64,000 nt of DNA from an uncultured Oscillospiraceae bacterium. GTDB taxonomy: Bacteria; Bacillota; Clostridia; Oscillospirales; Oscillospiraceae. The stretch is taken from NCBI GenBank assembly GCA_947632155.1, contig CANROF010000003.1, positions 16,304 through 80,303 on the forward strand, written 5' to 3'. A program made the position numbers and the translations under genes. Each line of letters opens with the position of its first letter. Positions within the stretch are counted from its first letter, which is position 1. The notes below the pieces were generated by a model. That model ran no database searches. It worked only from the letters and a program-made list of their open reading frames with translations, and was not told the DNA's origin. Below, one piece after another: positions 36,355 to 45,635 of this stretch.

Positions 36355-37122
36355 ATGTTTCAAAAACTCAAGAAATACCAATTCCTCTTTGAAGAGCTGG
36401 TAAAACGTGACTTTAAAAAGAAATACAAGCGCACCATCCTTGGTATGGGCTGGAGCGTGCTGTCGCCGCTGTTACAGCTTTTGGTGATGACGGTGGTGTT
36501 CACTAAATTTTTCGGCCGCAACACGCCCCACTATATGATCTACATATTCTGCGGGACCCTCAACTTCAACTATTTCAGCGAGGCCACTAAGGGCGGTATG
36601 CGTACCATTATGGGCAACGCTGGAATATTTACTAAGGTTACTGTGCCGAAGTATCTGTTTCTGCTGTCAAAAAATGTCCAATCTCTCATTAATTACGGCC
36701 TGGTTCTGGTAGTGTTCTTCGTATTTGTGGCCTTTGACGGGCTGGCCTTTACGTGGAAATTTTTCTTTTTACTTTACCCGATTTGCTGTTTGATTCTCTT
36801 TAATATCGGAGTCGGCATGATTTTGTCCGCGCTTTTCGTATTCTTCCGGGATATTCAGTATCTTTACGACGTTTTTACCATGCTCTTAATGTATCTTTCT
36901 GCGATTTTTTACACGATTGACCGATACAGCTATAAGGGACAGTGCGCATTCCTGCTCAACCCGATTTACCTCTTCATCCGCTACTTCCGTAAGATCGTCA
37001 TCGAGGCGACGATACCTACGATTTGGTTTCATCTCCTGATGGCGGCGGATGTGGCGATCGTGCTGGGGCTGGGGTGCTTTATGTATAAGAAGTACAACAC
37101 GAGATTCCTGTATTACGTGTGA
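36355..37122 (+). CDS. Polysaccharide/teichoic acid ABC exporter permease (TagG/Wzm type)
   Basis: 255 residues with about six membrane helices. The N-terminus FEELVKRDFKKKYKRTILGMGWSVLSPLLQL is the typical amphipathic entry of TagG/Wzm/KpsM permeases. The ATG at 36355 starts one base after the upstream stop. With the next ATPase it exports lipid-linked glycan across the membrane. No Wzx or Wzy gene was seen, so chains are probably completed inside the cell. Confidence 0.93.
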   Translation: MFQKLKKYQFLFEELVKRDFKKKYKRTILGMGWSVLSPLLQLLVMTVVFTKFFGRNTPHYMIYIFCGTLNFNYFSEATKGGMRTIMGNAGIFTKVTVPKYLFLLSKNVQSLINYGLVLVVFFVFVAFDGLAFTWKFFFLLYPICCLILFNIGVGMILSALFVFFRDIQYLYDVFTMLLMYLSAIFYTIDRYSYKGQCAFLLNPIYLFIRYFRKIVIEATIPTIWFHLLMAADVAIVLGLGCFMYKKYNTRFLYYV

Positions 37123-37133
37123 CGGAGGGGAAC

Positions 37134-37916
37134 ATGAGCGTACTTGAAGTAAATGATGTTTCCATCCGCTATCTCACCGGGGACTTCAAGGACATCGGCC
37201 TGAAGGAATACGTGATGCGCAAGCTCACGCGCAACTACCGTGTCACGGAGTTCTGGGCGGACCGGCATATCTCGTTCAAGCTGGAAAAGGGCGAGATGCT
37301 GGGCATCATCGGGTCCAACGGGGCGGGGAAGTCCACACTTTTGAAGGTCGTGTCCGGCATCATGGAGCCCACGGAGGGGTGGGTAAAGCGGAAAGGGAAC
37401 ATCGCGGCGCTGCTGGAGCTTGCCAGCGGCTTTGACGGAGAGTTGAACGTCAAGGAGAACGCCTACCTGCGCGGGGCGATGCTGGGGTACACCCGGAAAT
37501 TCATGGATGAGACTTACGGCCGAATCATCGAATTCGCGGAGCTCCAGGATTTCCAGGACCGGCCCTTCAAGCAGCTCTCTTCGGGCATGAAATCCCGGCT
37601 TGCCTTCTCCATCGCGTCCCTCGTCCAGCCGGACATCCTCATTTTAGATGAGGTCCTTTCCGTCGGCGACGGCGCCTTCCGCAAAAAGAGTGAGGAGAAG
37701 ATGCGGGAGATCATCGCCGGCGGGGCCACGACGATCTTGGTTTCCCACGCATTGAGCCAGGTCCAGGAGCTGTGTACCAAGGTCCTGTGGCTGGAAAAGG
37801 GCAATCAGATCGCCTTTGGGGATACGGACATCATATGCGGCTTCTACCAGCAGTATTTGGACAGGAAGATCGCGCTGGACCAGGCCAAAACGGAGCTGGA
37901 GCGAGGGACGGAATGA
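37134..37916 (+). CDS. Polysaccharide/teichoic acid ABC exporter ATPase (TagH/Wzt type)
   Basis: 260 residues with Walker A GSNGAGKST, signature LSSGMKSRL and Walker B ILILDEVLSVGD. The N-terminus (SVLEVNDVSIRY) and the acidic DEVLSVGD are typical of TagH/KpsT/Wzt. The C-terminal carbohydrate-binding extension of Wzt is absent, so chain termination is not sensed by this subunit. The ATG at 37134 follows GGAGGGG; a GTG at 37119 overlapping the permease stop is possible. Confidence 0.92.
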   Translation: MSVLEVNDVSIRYLTGDFKDIGLKEYVMRKLTRNYRVTEFWADRHISFKLEKGEMLGIIGSNGAGKSTLLKVVSGIMEPTEGWVKRKGNIAALLELASGFDGELNVKENAYLRGAMLGYTRKFMDETYGRIIEFAELQDFQDRPFKQLSSGMKSRLAFSIASLVQPDILILDEVLSVGDGAFRKKSEEKMREIIAGGATTILVSHALSQVQELCTKVLWLEKGNQIAFGDTDIICGFYQQYLDRKIALDQAKTELERGTE

Positions 37917-37962
37917 CTTGACCCGGCGGGCGGCTCCGGTGGGGGAAGGAGGGAAAAGAATC

Positions 37963-38688
37963 ATGGAAAAGCACGGAATACGCGAAAAGATCTTCACGGT
38001 CGTCCTCTGGCCGAACAAGCGGAACAAGCTGAGCGTTTCCTACGACGTGCTCATGGTCGCCGTGATCGTCGTCGGAACGATTCCCATGGCCTTCAAGGAG
38101 ACGCTGCCGTGGTTTCGGCCAGTGGACATCGCGTGCGTCACGGTGTTCGTAGTGGATTACATACTGCGGTTGTCTACGGCGGACTATAAATTCCACCAAA
38201 AGGGACTGCGGCCTTTTTTGCGGTACCCGTTTTCACCGATGGCCGTGATCGACCTCATCTCCATCATCCCGTCTCTGCCGGTTTTGAACAACGGGGTGTT
38301 TGGGGCGCAGCTTCTCAACGCCGTCCGGGTGCTGCGAGTGTTCCGCATCTTCCGCGCCGCCCGGTATTCAAAGAGCGTGCGGATCATCGCGGGGGTATTC
38401 AAGAAGTCCAAGGAGCCGCTGCTGGCGGTGGGGACGCTGGCGGCGGTGTACGTGCTGGTATCCGCGCTGGTGATATACAACATCGAGCCGGATTCGTTCG
38501 TGACCTTTTTTGACGCGGTGTACTGGGCGACCGTCTCCCTGACGACCATGGGCTATGGGGACATCTACCCGGTGACCACCGCCGGGCGGGTGGTGACCAT
38601 GATCTCCTCCGTCTTCGGAATCGCCATCGTAGCCCTCCCCGCCGGTATCATCACAGCCGGGTATATGAGCGCGCTGAACGAACAGTGA
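37963..38688 (+). CDS. Voltage-gated potassium-type ion channel
   Basis: 241 residues with six membrane helices. S4 has regularly spaced arginines (RVLRVFRIFRAARYSKSVR), and the pore loop has the K+ selectivity filter TMGYGD. It starts 46 bases after the exporter ATPase with its own GGAGG site, so it may be read with the glycan operon, although a functional link is not evident. S2-S3 has FVVDYILRL. It would conduct K+ on depolarisation. Confidence 0.92.
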   Translation: MEKHGIREKIFTVVLWPNKRNKLSVSYDVLMVAVIVVGTIPMAFKETLPWFRPVDIACVTVFVVDYILRLSTADYKFHQKGLRPFLRYPFSPMAVIDLISIIPSLPVLNNGVFGAQLLNAVRVLRVFRIFRAARYSKSVRIIAGVFKKSKEPLLAVGTLAAVYVLVSALVIYNIEPDSFVTFFDAVYWATVSLTTMGYGDIYPVTTAGRVVTMISSVFGIAIVALPAGIITAGYMSALNEQ

Positions 38689-38814
38689 GCGCATTGCTCC
38701 AAAAAATGAATATATCGGGGCGTCCGGCGGCGCCGGAAACGGCGGGGGCGGGGGATTTTGTCTATTTTTTGCAAGATTGATACAATGATAATTCGTTTTT
38801 ATTTGTATTGACCA

Positions 38815-38843
38815 TTGACAACGGCGCTTTAAAGGAATAAAAT
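38815..38843 (+). promoter_or_regulatory. Promoter of gdhA
   Basis: TTGACA at 38815-38820 and TAAAAT at 38838-38843, spacer 17 bp. A second possible promoter lies upstream: TTGTCT at 38758-38763 and TACAAT at 38781-38786, also with 17 bp. Both read into the leader and gdhA. Confidence 0.75.
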
Positions 38844-38854
38844 GAAGACCGTAA

Positions 38855-38907
38855 ACGGCAAGGGCGTCGCGGGCTTTTGCCCGCGTATGCCAAGGGCCGT
38901 TATTTTT
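38855..38907 (+). promoter_or_regulatory. Possible attenuator or RNA switch in the gdhA leader
   Basis: ACGGC (38855-38859) pairs with GCCGT (38896-38900). Inside, CGCGGGC-TTTT-GCCCGCG (38868-38885) is a perfect 7-bp stem. The outer stem is followed by TATTTTTT. The structure lies between the promoter and the gene and looks like a nested terminator-type fold. I cannot match it to a known riboswitch. Confidence 0.45.
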
Positions 38908-38942
38908 TGTGTTGAAATAATTTAATTTTGGAGGTTTCATAA

Positions 38943-40283
<1,341 letters not shown>

Positions 40284-40311
40284 ACTGTCTTTAAATCCAA
40301 AGTGAATATAC

Positions 40312-40351
40312 AAGGCCCCGCGTGGATCATGCAAAATCCACGCGGGGCCTT
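40312..40351 (+). terminator. Terminator after gdhA
   Basis: A perfect 16-bp stem: AAGGCCCCGCGTGGAT (40312-40327) and ATCCACGCGGGGCCTT (40336-40351) with an 8-base loop. The following T-run is only two or three bases, but the stem is very stable. Confidence 0.85.
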
Positions 40352-40376
40352 TGCGCAAAACAGGGGACGGCTTTGG

Positions 40377-40957
40377 GCAATGTCATTAAGTCAGCAGCCA
40401 TAATGCTATGCAACAAAAAACCCGCCCCTACGAGGAAAAGGAATTGTTTCCGATAACCGCGAAATCGTTCATGTAGGGGCCGACGACCACATCGGCCCGT
40501 CAATCCGATTCGCGTCTGCTTTCCAGCAAACGGGATTCTCCTCCCATTCCCGCTGTACGGGCCGCTGCCCACAGCGGCCCATTTCCAGTTTTTCGCCGCG
40601 CCCCGTTGAACGGAGGGCGGGAGCGCAACGAAAGCGCGGGCCGATGTGGTCCGCCCGGGGGCACTTCCTTCGGTCGTCGGCCCCTACGGGGGCGTCGTGC
40701 GATTGATGGAAAACGGGTGGTGAATCGGAAAAATGGGCCGATGTGGTCATCGGCCCCTACGGGGGCGTGGTGCGATTGATGGGAATTGGGCGGTGAATCG
40801 GGGGAATGGGCCGCTGTGGGCAGCGGCCCGTACAGCGGGATTGTGGGTTATCGCGTTGATTTGGGATTTTTAATAATTGCAACGTTCTTGATTGATTCGT
40901 AGGGGCGGGTTCCTCCCGCGTATGAGGCTCGGATTTTGCTTAACTTAATGACATTGC
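40377..40957. mobile_element. MITE-like non-autonomous element with 15-bp TIRs and 8-bp target duplication
   Basis: GCAATGTCATTAAGT (40377-40391) is repeated in perfect inversion as ACTTAATGACATTGC (40943-40957). The direct repeat GGCTTTGG flanks it at 40369-40376 and 40958-40965. Inside is a second inverted pair, AACCCGCCCCTACG (40419-40432) and CGTAGGGGCGGGTT (40898-40911), and a third of about 37 bp around 40547-40585 and 40803-40841. There is no coding frame of interest. The 8-bp duplication fits families such as IS256, ISL3, IS66 or IS1595, but no transposase relative is present here. The insertion ends 13 bases past the AGE gene stop. Confidence 0.75.
40678..40823. repeat. Two tandem 73-bp repeats inside the MITE-like element
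   Basis: CGGCCCCTACGGGGGCGT starts at 40678 and again at 40751, and a divergent third copy begins at 40824, an exact 73-bp period. Each unit contains GTGCGATTGATGG and GGTGAATCGG. The units are non-coding and each can form GC-rich hairpins. Confidence 0.75.
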
Positions 40958-40970
40958 GGCTTTGGGGCCG

Positions 40971-42179
40971 TTATTTCAGGAGCTCGCCGGCGGTCCGGTC
41001 CACTATGGCCAGGCACCGGGGGAGGTGGAAGGGGCCCTTGAAGGTGCTGCCCTTGGTGGGGGGCTGGGTGGGCTTGCCGTCGCGGCGCAGATACCCGTAC
41101 CACTCGCCGTACTCCGGGTCCGAAAAGTGGTCCTTGCAATAGTCGAGGCCGCGGTAGAACCAATCCAGATACTTTTCCTCCCCGGTATCGCGGTAGAGCA
41201 TCAGGGAGGAGATCAGCAGCTCGTTGTGGGGCCACCAGAGCTTCATGTCGTGCTCGTAGGCCTCCTGGGGGAGGCCCTTGCAGTCGATGAAGTATTTGAT
41301 ACCGCCGTATTCCCGGTCCCAGCCGGCCTCCGCGGCCCAGTCGAACATCTGCGCGGCGCGCCTCACCAGCGCGTCGTCCCCCGTGCGCCTGGCGTGCTCC
41401 AGCAGGAACCAGACGGCCTCGATGTCGTGGCCGGGATTTACGGTCCGGCCCTCGGTGTAATAGAGCCGGGGCTCCCCCTCCGGGGACACGTTCTCCAGCG
41501 TGCAGCAGAGCTCCGGGCGGACATGATAGCGGAAGATCTCCTCCACGCACGTCCCGGCCCTCCCGTCATAGAGCTCCGCCCGCTCCGGGTCCACCCGGCG
41601 CATGATGCCGGAGAGGTTTAAGAAGATCATGGGCGGCCCGAAGGCCCGTCCCGACCTGGTGGAGGGCTCCGTCTTGGGGCCAAGCCCCGTGGGGTCCCGG
41701 CCGCCGCGGTAGAGCGTCCAGTACGTCTCATACGCCCGCCGGGCCCGCTCCAGGTGCTCCCGGCGGCCGGTGACGCCGTAGTATTCCGCGTTTGCCATGG
41801 CGTAGAAGGACTCGGAGAAATAGTACCGCCGCTGGCGCAGAGGCCGGCCGTCCTCCGTGACCGTGAAGTACATACGTCCCCCGGCGGCCCGGTTGAAGCA
41901 GTACTTCTCCATGAAGTCAAGGCAGCTCTCCGCCGCCTCCAGCCACTCCCGCCGGACGCCGTACTGGGCGCACATATAGGAGAAGGTCCAGCCGCAGCGC
42001 CCCTGCATCCAGACGGACTTATCCGTGGAGTAGACGTCTCCCCGCCGGTCGAGGCAGGTGTACACGCCGCCGTGGACCCGGTCCATCCCGTGCTCCAGCC
42101 AGAAATCAAGACACCGCCGGAGCTCCGCCGCCGCCCAGTCCCGGGCGTCCATAAGCCGTTGTCTGTCCAAAACTGTCAC
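40971..42179 (-). CDS. N-acylglucosamine 2-epimerase (AGE) family protein
   Basis: 402 residues, the usual AGE length. It has an (alpha/alpha)6-barrel pattern with the conserved segments NPGHDIEAVWFLLEHARR and LWWPHNELL containing the catalytic-site histidines. Family members interconvert N-acetylglucosamine and N-acetylmannosamine, or epimerise mannose and cellobiose-type sugars. Transcribed divergently from the nag-type operon, it probably feeds ManNAc or a related sugar into it. AAAAGGAGTG precedes the start. Confidence 0.88.
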   Translation of the reverse strand: MTVLDRQRLMDARDWAAAELRRCLDFWLEHGMDRVHGGVYTCLDRRGDVYSTDKSVWMQGRCGWTFSYMCAQYGVRREWLEAAESCLDFMEKYCFNRAAGGRMYFTVTEDGRPLRQRRYYFSESFYAMANAEYYGVTGRREHLERARRAYETYWTLYRGGRDPTGLGPKTEPSTRSGRAFGPPMIFLNLSGIMRRVDPERAELYDGRAGTCVEEIFRYHVRPELCCTLENVSPEGEPRLYYTEGRTVNPGHDIEAVWFLLEHARRTGDDALVRRAAQMFDWAAEAGWDREYGGIKYFIDCKGLPQEAYEHDMKLWWPHNELLISSLMLYRDTGEEKYLDWFYRGLDYCKDHFSDPEYGEWYGYLRRDGKPTQPPTKGSTFKGPFHLPRCLAIVDRTAGELLK

Positions 42180-42209
42180 TCCTTTTAATATATAATAAAC
42201 GGTGCCTAT

Positions 42210-42218
42210 ATCATACCA
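42210..42218 (-). promoter_or_regulatory. Extended -10 promoter for the AGE gene
   Basis: On the minus strand TGGTATGAT gives TG-n-TATGAT, about 30 bases before the start. No clear -35 hexamer lies 17 bp upstream. Confidence 0.45.
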
Positions 42219-42308
42219 CGTTTTGCCCGTCCGGCATTGATGGATTATCCAATTTTTTATGCGAAATGTCGAAACCGGCCACTTTGGGCTTTGCTTTTCG
42301 GAAAAAAA

Positions 42309-42317
42309 TGTTACAAT
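42309..42317 (+). promoter_or_regulatory. Extended -10 promoter for the amino-sugar operon
   Basis: TGTTACAAT is an extended -10 box (TG-n-TACAAT). TTGCTT at 42291-42296 is a possible -35 at a short 15-bp spacing. The leader is about 40 bases, with GGAGGAAACC before the ATG at 42364. Confidence 0.5.
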
Positions 42318-42363
42318 GGTATTACAAGTTTTATGAGCTTTCGCTTATAAGGAGGAAACCGCC

Positions 42364-43743
42364 ATGAGGCTTTACAATATCGAGGTGGAGAGCGGCACGC
42401 CGCCGGAGCTGGACAGGGAGTTTACGCCCCTGGGGGCGTTTGCCCGGGCGTATCTTCGGGACGCCAAAAAGAGCGTGGGCCTGGCCGTGGAGCGCCCGGG
42501 CGGGCGTATGGCCGTGGAGCGGACCTTTATCCGCGGCACTCCCGGCTTTGAGGAGGCCGACCGGTACTATATCGGCCGGGTCGTCAAGACCATGCTCTGG
42601 ATGAAGGGGGGCTTTCGAATCTACGTCTCCGGCGACCGGGGAATCTACGAGTACCTGAGGGCCGCCTACGCCCCCGGCGGGGAGCGGGACTTCGACAGGG
42701 ATTTCATGGCCGGGGTCTACGAGCGTCCCTTTGAGGTGGTCTGGGCGGACGTGCTTCCGGAGAGCTCCGACAGCCCCAGGGCCCTGGGCGGCCATCTGGA
42801 GGGCTGCCGCATTGGCTTTGACGCCGGGGGCTCGGACCGGAAGGTCAGCGCCGTCATCGACGGCCGGACCGTCTACTCCGAGGAGGTGGTCTGGTATCCC
42901 AAGCTCCACGCGGACCCCCAATACCACTACGACGGCATCGTCGCGGCCCTCAAGAGCGCCGCGTCCCATATGCCCAGGGTGGACGCGGTGGGCGTCAGCT
43001 CCGCCGGCGTGTTCATCGACGACCGGACCATGAGCGCGTCCCTCTTTCTGAAGGTCCCCAAGGCCGACCAGGAGAAATATGTCCGGGACATCTTCATTCG
43101 GGCCATCACCGACACCTTCGGGGACATCCCGTACTGCGTCATCAACGACGGAGACGTCTCCGCCCTGGCCGGGGCCATGGCCCTGGGGGAGAGCGGCGTT
43201 TTGGGCATAGCCATGGGCACCAGCGAGGCCGCCGGCTTCGTGGACGGGGCGGGGCGGATCACCGGCTGGCTCAACGAGCTGGCCTTCGTCCCCGTGGACG
43301 CCGCCCCCGGGGCCATGCGGGACGAGTGGAGCGGAGACATTGGCTGCGGCGTCAAGTATTTCTCCCAGGATGCCGTCATCAAGCTGGCCCCCCGGGCGGG
43401 CATTGCGCTTTCGGAGGAGCTGTCCCCCGCGGAAAAGCTCAAGGCCGTCCAAAAGCTCATGGAGGAGGACGACCCCCGGGCCGGGGCGGTGTACCGCTCC
43501 ATCGGCGTGTACCTGGGCCACACGCTGGCCTATTACTACGGGCTTTACGCCTGCCGCCACGTGCTGCTTTTGGGCCGGGTGATGTCCGGAAAGGGCGGCG
43601 ACCTTGTGTTGGAGACAGCCAAGAGGGTCTTGGCCACAGATCACCCGGAGCTGGCGGGGAAGCTTCTCCCCGCGCTCCCGGACGAAAAATTCCGCCGCGT
43701 GGGCCAGTCCATGGCCGCGGCAAGTCTTCCGGAAATCGGGTGA
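42364..43743 (+). CDS. Sugar kinase of the ASKHA (BadF/ROK-like) superfamily
   Basis: 459 residues. A Gly-rich phosphate loop reads GFDAGGSDRKVSAVIDG near residue 157, the second phosphate motif is GIAMGTSEAAGF and the adenosine-side segment is HVLLLGRVMSGKGGDLV. An N-terminal extension of about 150 residues of unknown role precedes it. Next to nagA and nagB it most likely phosphorylates N-acetylglucosamine or a muropeptide sugar (inference). It begins the operon that runs to 51003. Confidence 0.82.
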   Translation: MRLYNIEVESGTPPELDREFTPLGAFARAYLRDAKKSVGLAVERPGGRMAVERTFIRGTPGFEEADRYYIGRVVKTMLWMKGGFRIYVSGDRGIYEYLRAAYAPGGERDFDRDFMAGVYERPFEVVWADVLPESSDSPRALGGHLEGCRIGFDAGGSDRKVSAVIDGRTVYSEEVVWYPKLHADPQYHYDGIVAALKSAASHMPRVDAVGVSSAGVFIDDRTMSASLFLKVPKADQEKYVRDIFIRAITDTFGDIPYCVINDGDVSALAGAMALGESGVLGIAMGTSEAAGFVDGAGRITGWLNELAFVPVDAAPGAMRDEWSGDIGCGVKYFSQDAVIKLAPRAGIALSEELSPAEKLKAVQKLMEEDDPRAGAVYRSIGVYLGHTLAYYYGLYACRHVLLLGRVMSGKGGDLVLETAKRVLATDHPELAGKLLPALPDEKFRRVGQSMAAASLPEIG

Positions 43744-43748
43744 ACGGT

Positions 43749-44864
43749 ATGCTTATAAAAAACGCGAAGATATTCCTTGGACGCGGCTTTACCGCCGCCG
43801 ACATACGCTTTTCCGATAAGATCGAGGAGATCGGCCGCCTGGAGGGGCCGGCGGATATGGACGCCGGCGGGGCTTACCTCATCCCCGGCCTTGTGGACAT
43901 CCACACCCACGGCGCGGTGGGGGAGGACTTCTCCGACGGCAAGCCGGAGGGGCTGCAGCCCATGGCGGACCACTACGCCCGCCACGGCGTCACCAGCTTC
44001 CTGGCCACCACCATGACGCTGCCGGAGCCCGTGCTGACCCGCGCCATGGGCGTTATCCGGGATTTTCGCCGGGAGCGCGGCGCCAAGTGCGCCGGAGTCC
44101 ACCTGGAGGGCCCCTTTTTAAGCTACGCCAAGCGCGGGGCCCAGGCGGCGGAGAACCTGCACAAGCCCGACGCGGACATGCTCCGCCGCCTCAATGACGC
44201 CTCCGGGGGCCTGGTGCGCATGGTCACCGTGGCCTGCGAGGAGGAGGGCGGCATCGACTTTATCCGGGAGGCCGCGAAGCTCTGCGCCGTCTCCCTGGGC
44301 CACACCACGGCCGATTACGACACGGCCATGGCGGCCTTTCAGGCCGGGGCCTCCCACGCCACCCATCTCTTTAACGGGATGCCGGCCTTCCTCCACCGGG
44401 CCCCGGGCGTCGTGGGCGCGGCGTTCGATTCCGGCGCCACCGTGGAGCTCATCTGCGACGGACTGCACATCCACCCCGCGGTCATCCGGGCCGTCCACGC
44501 GCTCTTCGGGGAGCGGCTCGATCTCATCTCCGACTCCCTGCGCTGCGCGGGGATGCCGGACGGGAGCTACACCCTGGGCGGTCAGCCCATCGTGGTGAGG
44601 GACGGGCGGGCGACGCTCCTGGACGGCACGCTGGCGGGGTCGTGCATCACCGTCCACGACGCCATGAAAAACTGCGTCCGCTTCGGCATCCCCTTAGAGG
44701 ATGCCGTTTACGCCGCCACGGCGGCCCCGGCCAGGGCCGCGGGCCTCAAAGCCGGAGTCATCGCCGGGGGCGCCCCGGCGGACCTGGTGCTGCTGGACGA
44801 TAAGCTCGATATTCGCGCCGTCTTTGTGGACGGTGCGCCGCAGAATACGGAGGTACAGCCATGA
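43749..44864 (+). CDS. nagA: N-acetylglucosamine-6-phosphate deacetylase
   Basis: 371 residues. The amidohydrolase motifs are PGLVDIHTHGAVGEDFSDG, VHLEGPFLSYAKRGAQ, SLGHTTADYD, HLFNGMPAFLHR and CDGLHIHP. It removes the acetyl group from GlcNAc-6-P. The ATG at 43749 is five bases after the kinase stop; the open frame extends upstream but only inside the kinase gene. It overlaps nagB by 4 bases. Confidence 0.96.
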   Translation: MLIKNAKIFLGRGFTAADIRFSDKIEEIGRLEGPADMDAGGAYLIPGLVDIHTHGAVGEDFSDGKPEGLQPMADHYARHGVTSFLATTMTLPEPVLTRAMGVIRDFRRERGAKCAGVHLEGPFLSYAKRGAQAAENLHKPDADMLRRLNDASGGLVRMVTVACEEEGGIDFIREAAKLCAVSLGHTTADYDTAMAAFQAGASHATHLFNGMPAFLHRAPGVVGAAFDSGATVELICDGLHIHPAVIRAVHALFGERLDLISDSLRCAGMPDGSYTLGGQPIVVRDGRATLLDGTLAGSCITVHDAMKNCVRFGIPLEDAVYAATAAPARAAGLKAGVIAGGAPADLVLLDDKLDIRAVFVDGAPQNTEVQP

Positions 44865-45589
44865 AGCTCGTAAGATGCGAAAGCTATGAGGATATGAGCG
44901 CCCGGGCCGCCGAGGCGATCGCCGGGACGGTGCGCTTAAAGCCGGACTGCGTCCTGGGCCTGGCCACCGGTTCCACCCCCCTGGGGCTCTACGAGGAGCT
45001 GGCAGCCCGGTATGAGGCGGGCGAGCTCAGCTTTGCCGCCGTGAGGACCGTGAATTTGGACGAGTATGTGGGCCTGGGCCCGGACCACCCCCAGAGCTAC
45101 CGGTATTTCATGGACAAAAATCTATTCAGCCGCGTGGACATAGACCCGGCCAACACCCACCTGCCCGACGGCCTGGCCCCGGACCCGGATGCCGAGGCCG
45201 GACGGTACGAGGAGCTTTTGGAGGCCCTGGGCGGTGTGGATTTGCAGGTCCTGGGCCTGGGGCACAACGGCCACATCGGCTTCAACGAGCCGGACAGCGT
45301 CTTCCCGGTGCGGACACACCTGACGCGGCTTTCGGACAGCACCGTCCGTGCCAACGCCCGGTTTTTCACCTCCCCCCAGGAGGTCCCCCGCCGCGCCTTC
45401 ACCATGGGGGTGGGCTCCATTATGCGCGCCCGCCGGATATTGCTGCTGGTCAGCGGCGGGAGCAAGGCGGAGATCCTCCGGGATGTCCTGACGGGGCAGG
45501 CCGACCCGCGCCTTCCCGCCTCGGCGCTTTTGCTGCACCGCCACGTGACGGTGATGGCCGACAGGGACGCGCTGCGGTGCCTCCCCTGA
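44861..45589 (+). CDS. nagB: Glucosamine-6-phosphate deaminase
   Basis: 242 residues, full length. Motifs are GLATGSTPLGLYEEL, TVNLDEYVGL, GLGHNGHIGFNEP and RAFTMGVGSIM. It converts glucosamine-6-P to fructose-6-P and ammonia. The order kinase-nagA-nagB gives a complete route from free GlcNAc to glycolysis. Confidence 0.97.
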   Translation: MKLVRCESYEDMSARAAEAIAGTVRLKPDCVLGLATGSTPLGLYEELAARYEAGELSFAAVRTVNLDEYVGLGPDHPQSYRYFMDKNLFSRVDIDPANTHLPDGLAPDPDAEAGRYEELLEALGGVDLQVLGLGHNGHIGFNEPDSVFPVRTHLTRLSDSTVRANARFFTSPQEVPRRAFTMGVGSIMRARRILLLVSGGSKAEILRDVLTGQADPRLPASALLLHRHVTVMADRDALRCLP

Positions 45590-45635
45590 TCCTACGGCGA
45601 TACCGCCCGGACCCTTTTTGGAAAGGACGTGACTT

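Noticed and set aside
38842..38925. Possible 27-codon leader peptide before gdhA
   Set aside because: The ATG overlaps the -10 box of the better promoter, so most transcripts would start after it. The reading has no run of regulatory codons.
40678..40840. CRISPR array
   Set aside because: The repeat period of 73 bp has repeat-like sequence throughout, with no constant short repeat and variable spacers, and there are no cas genes.
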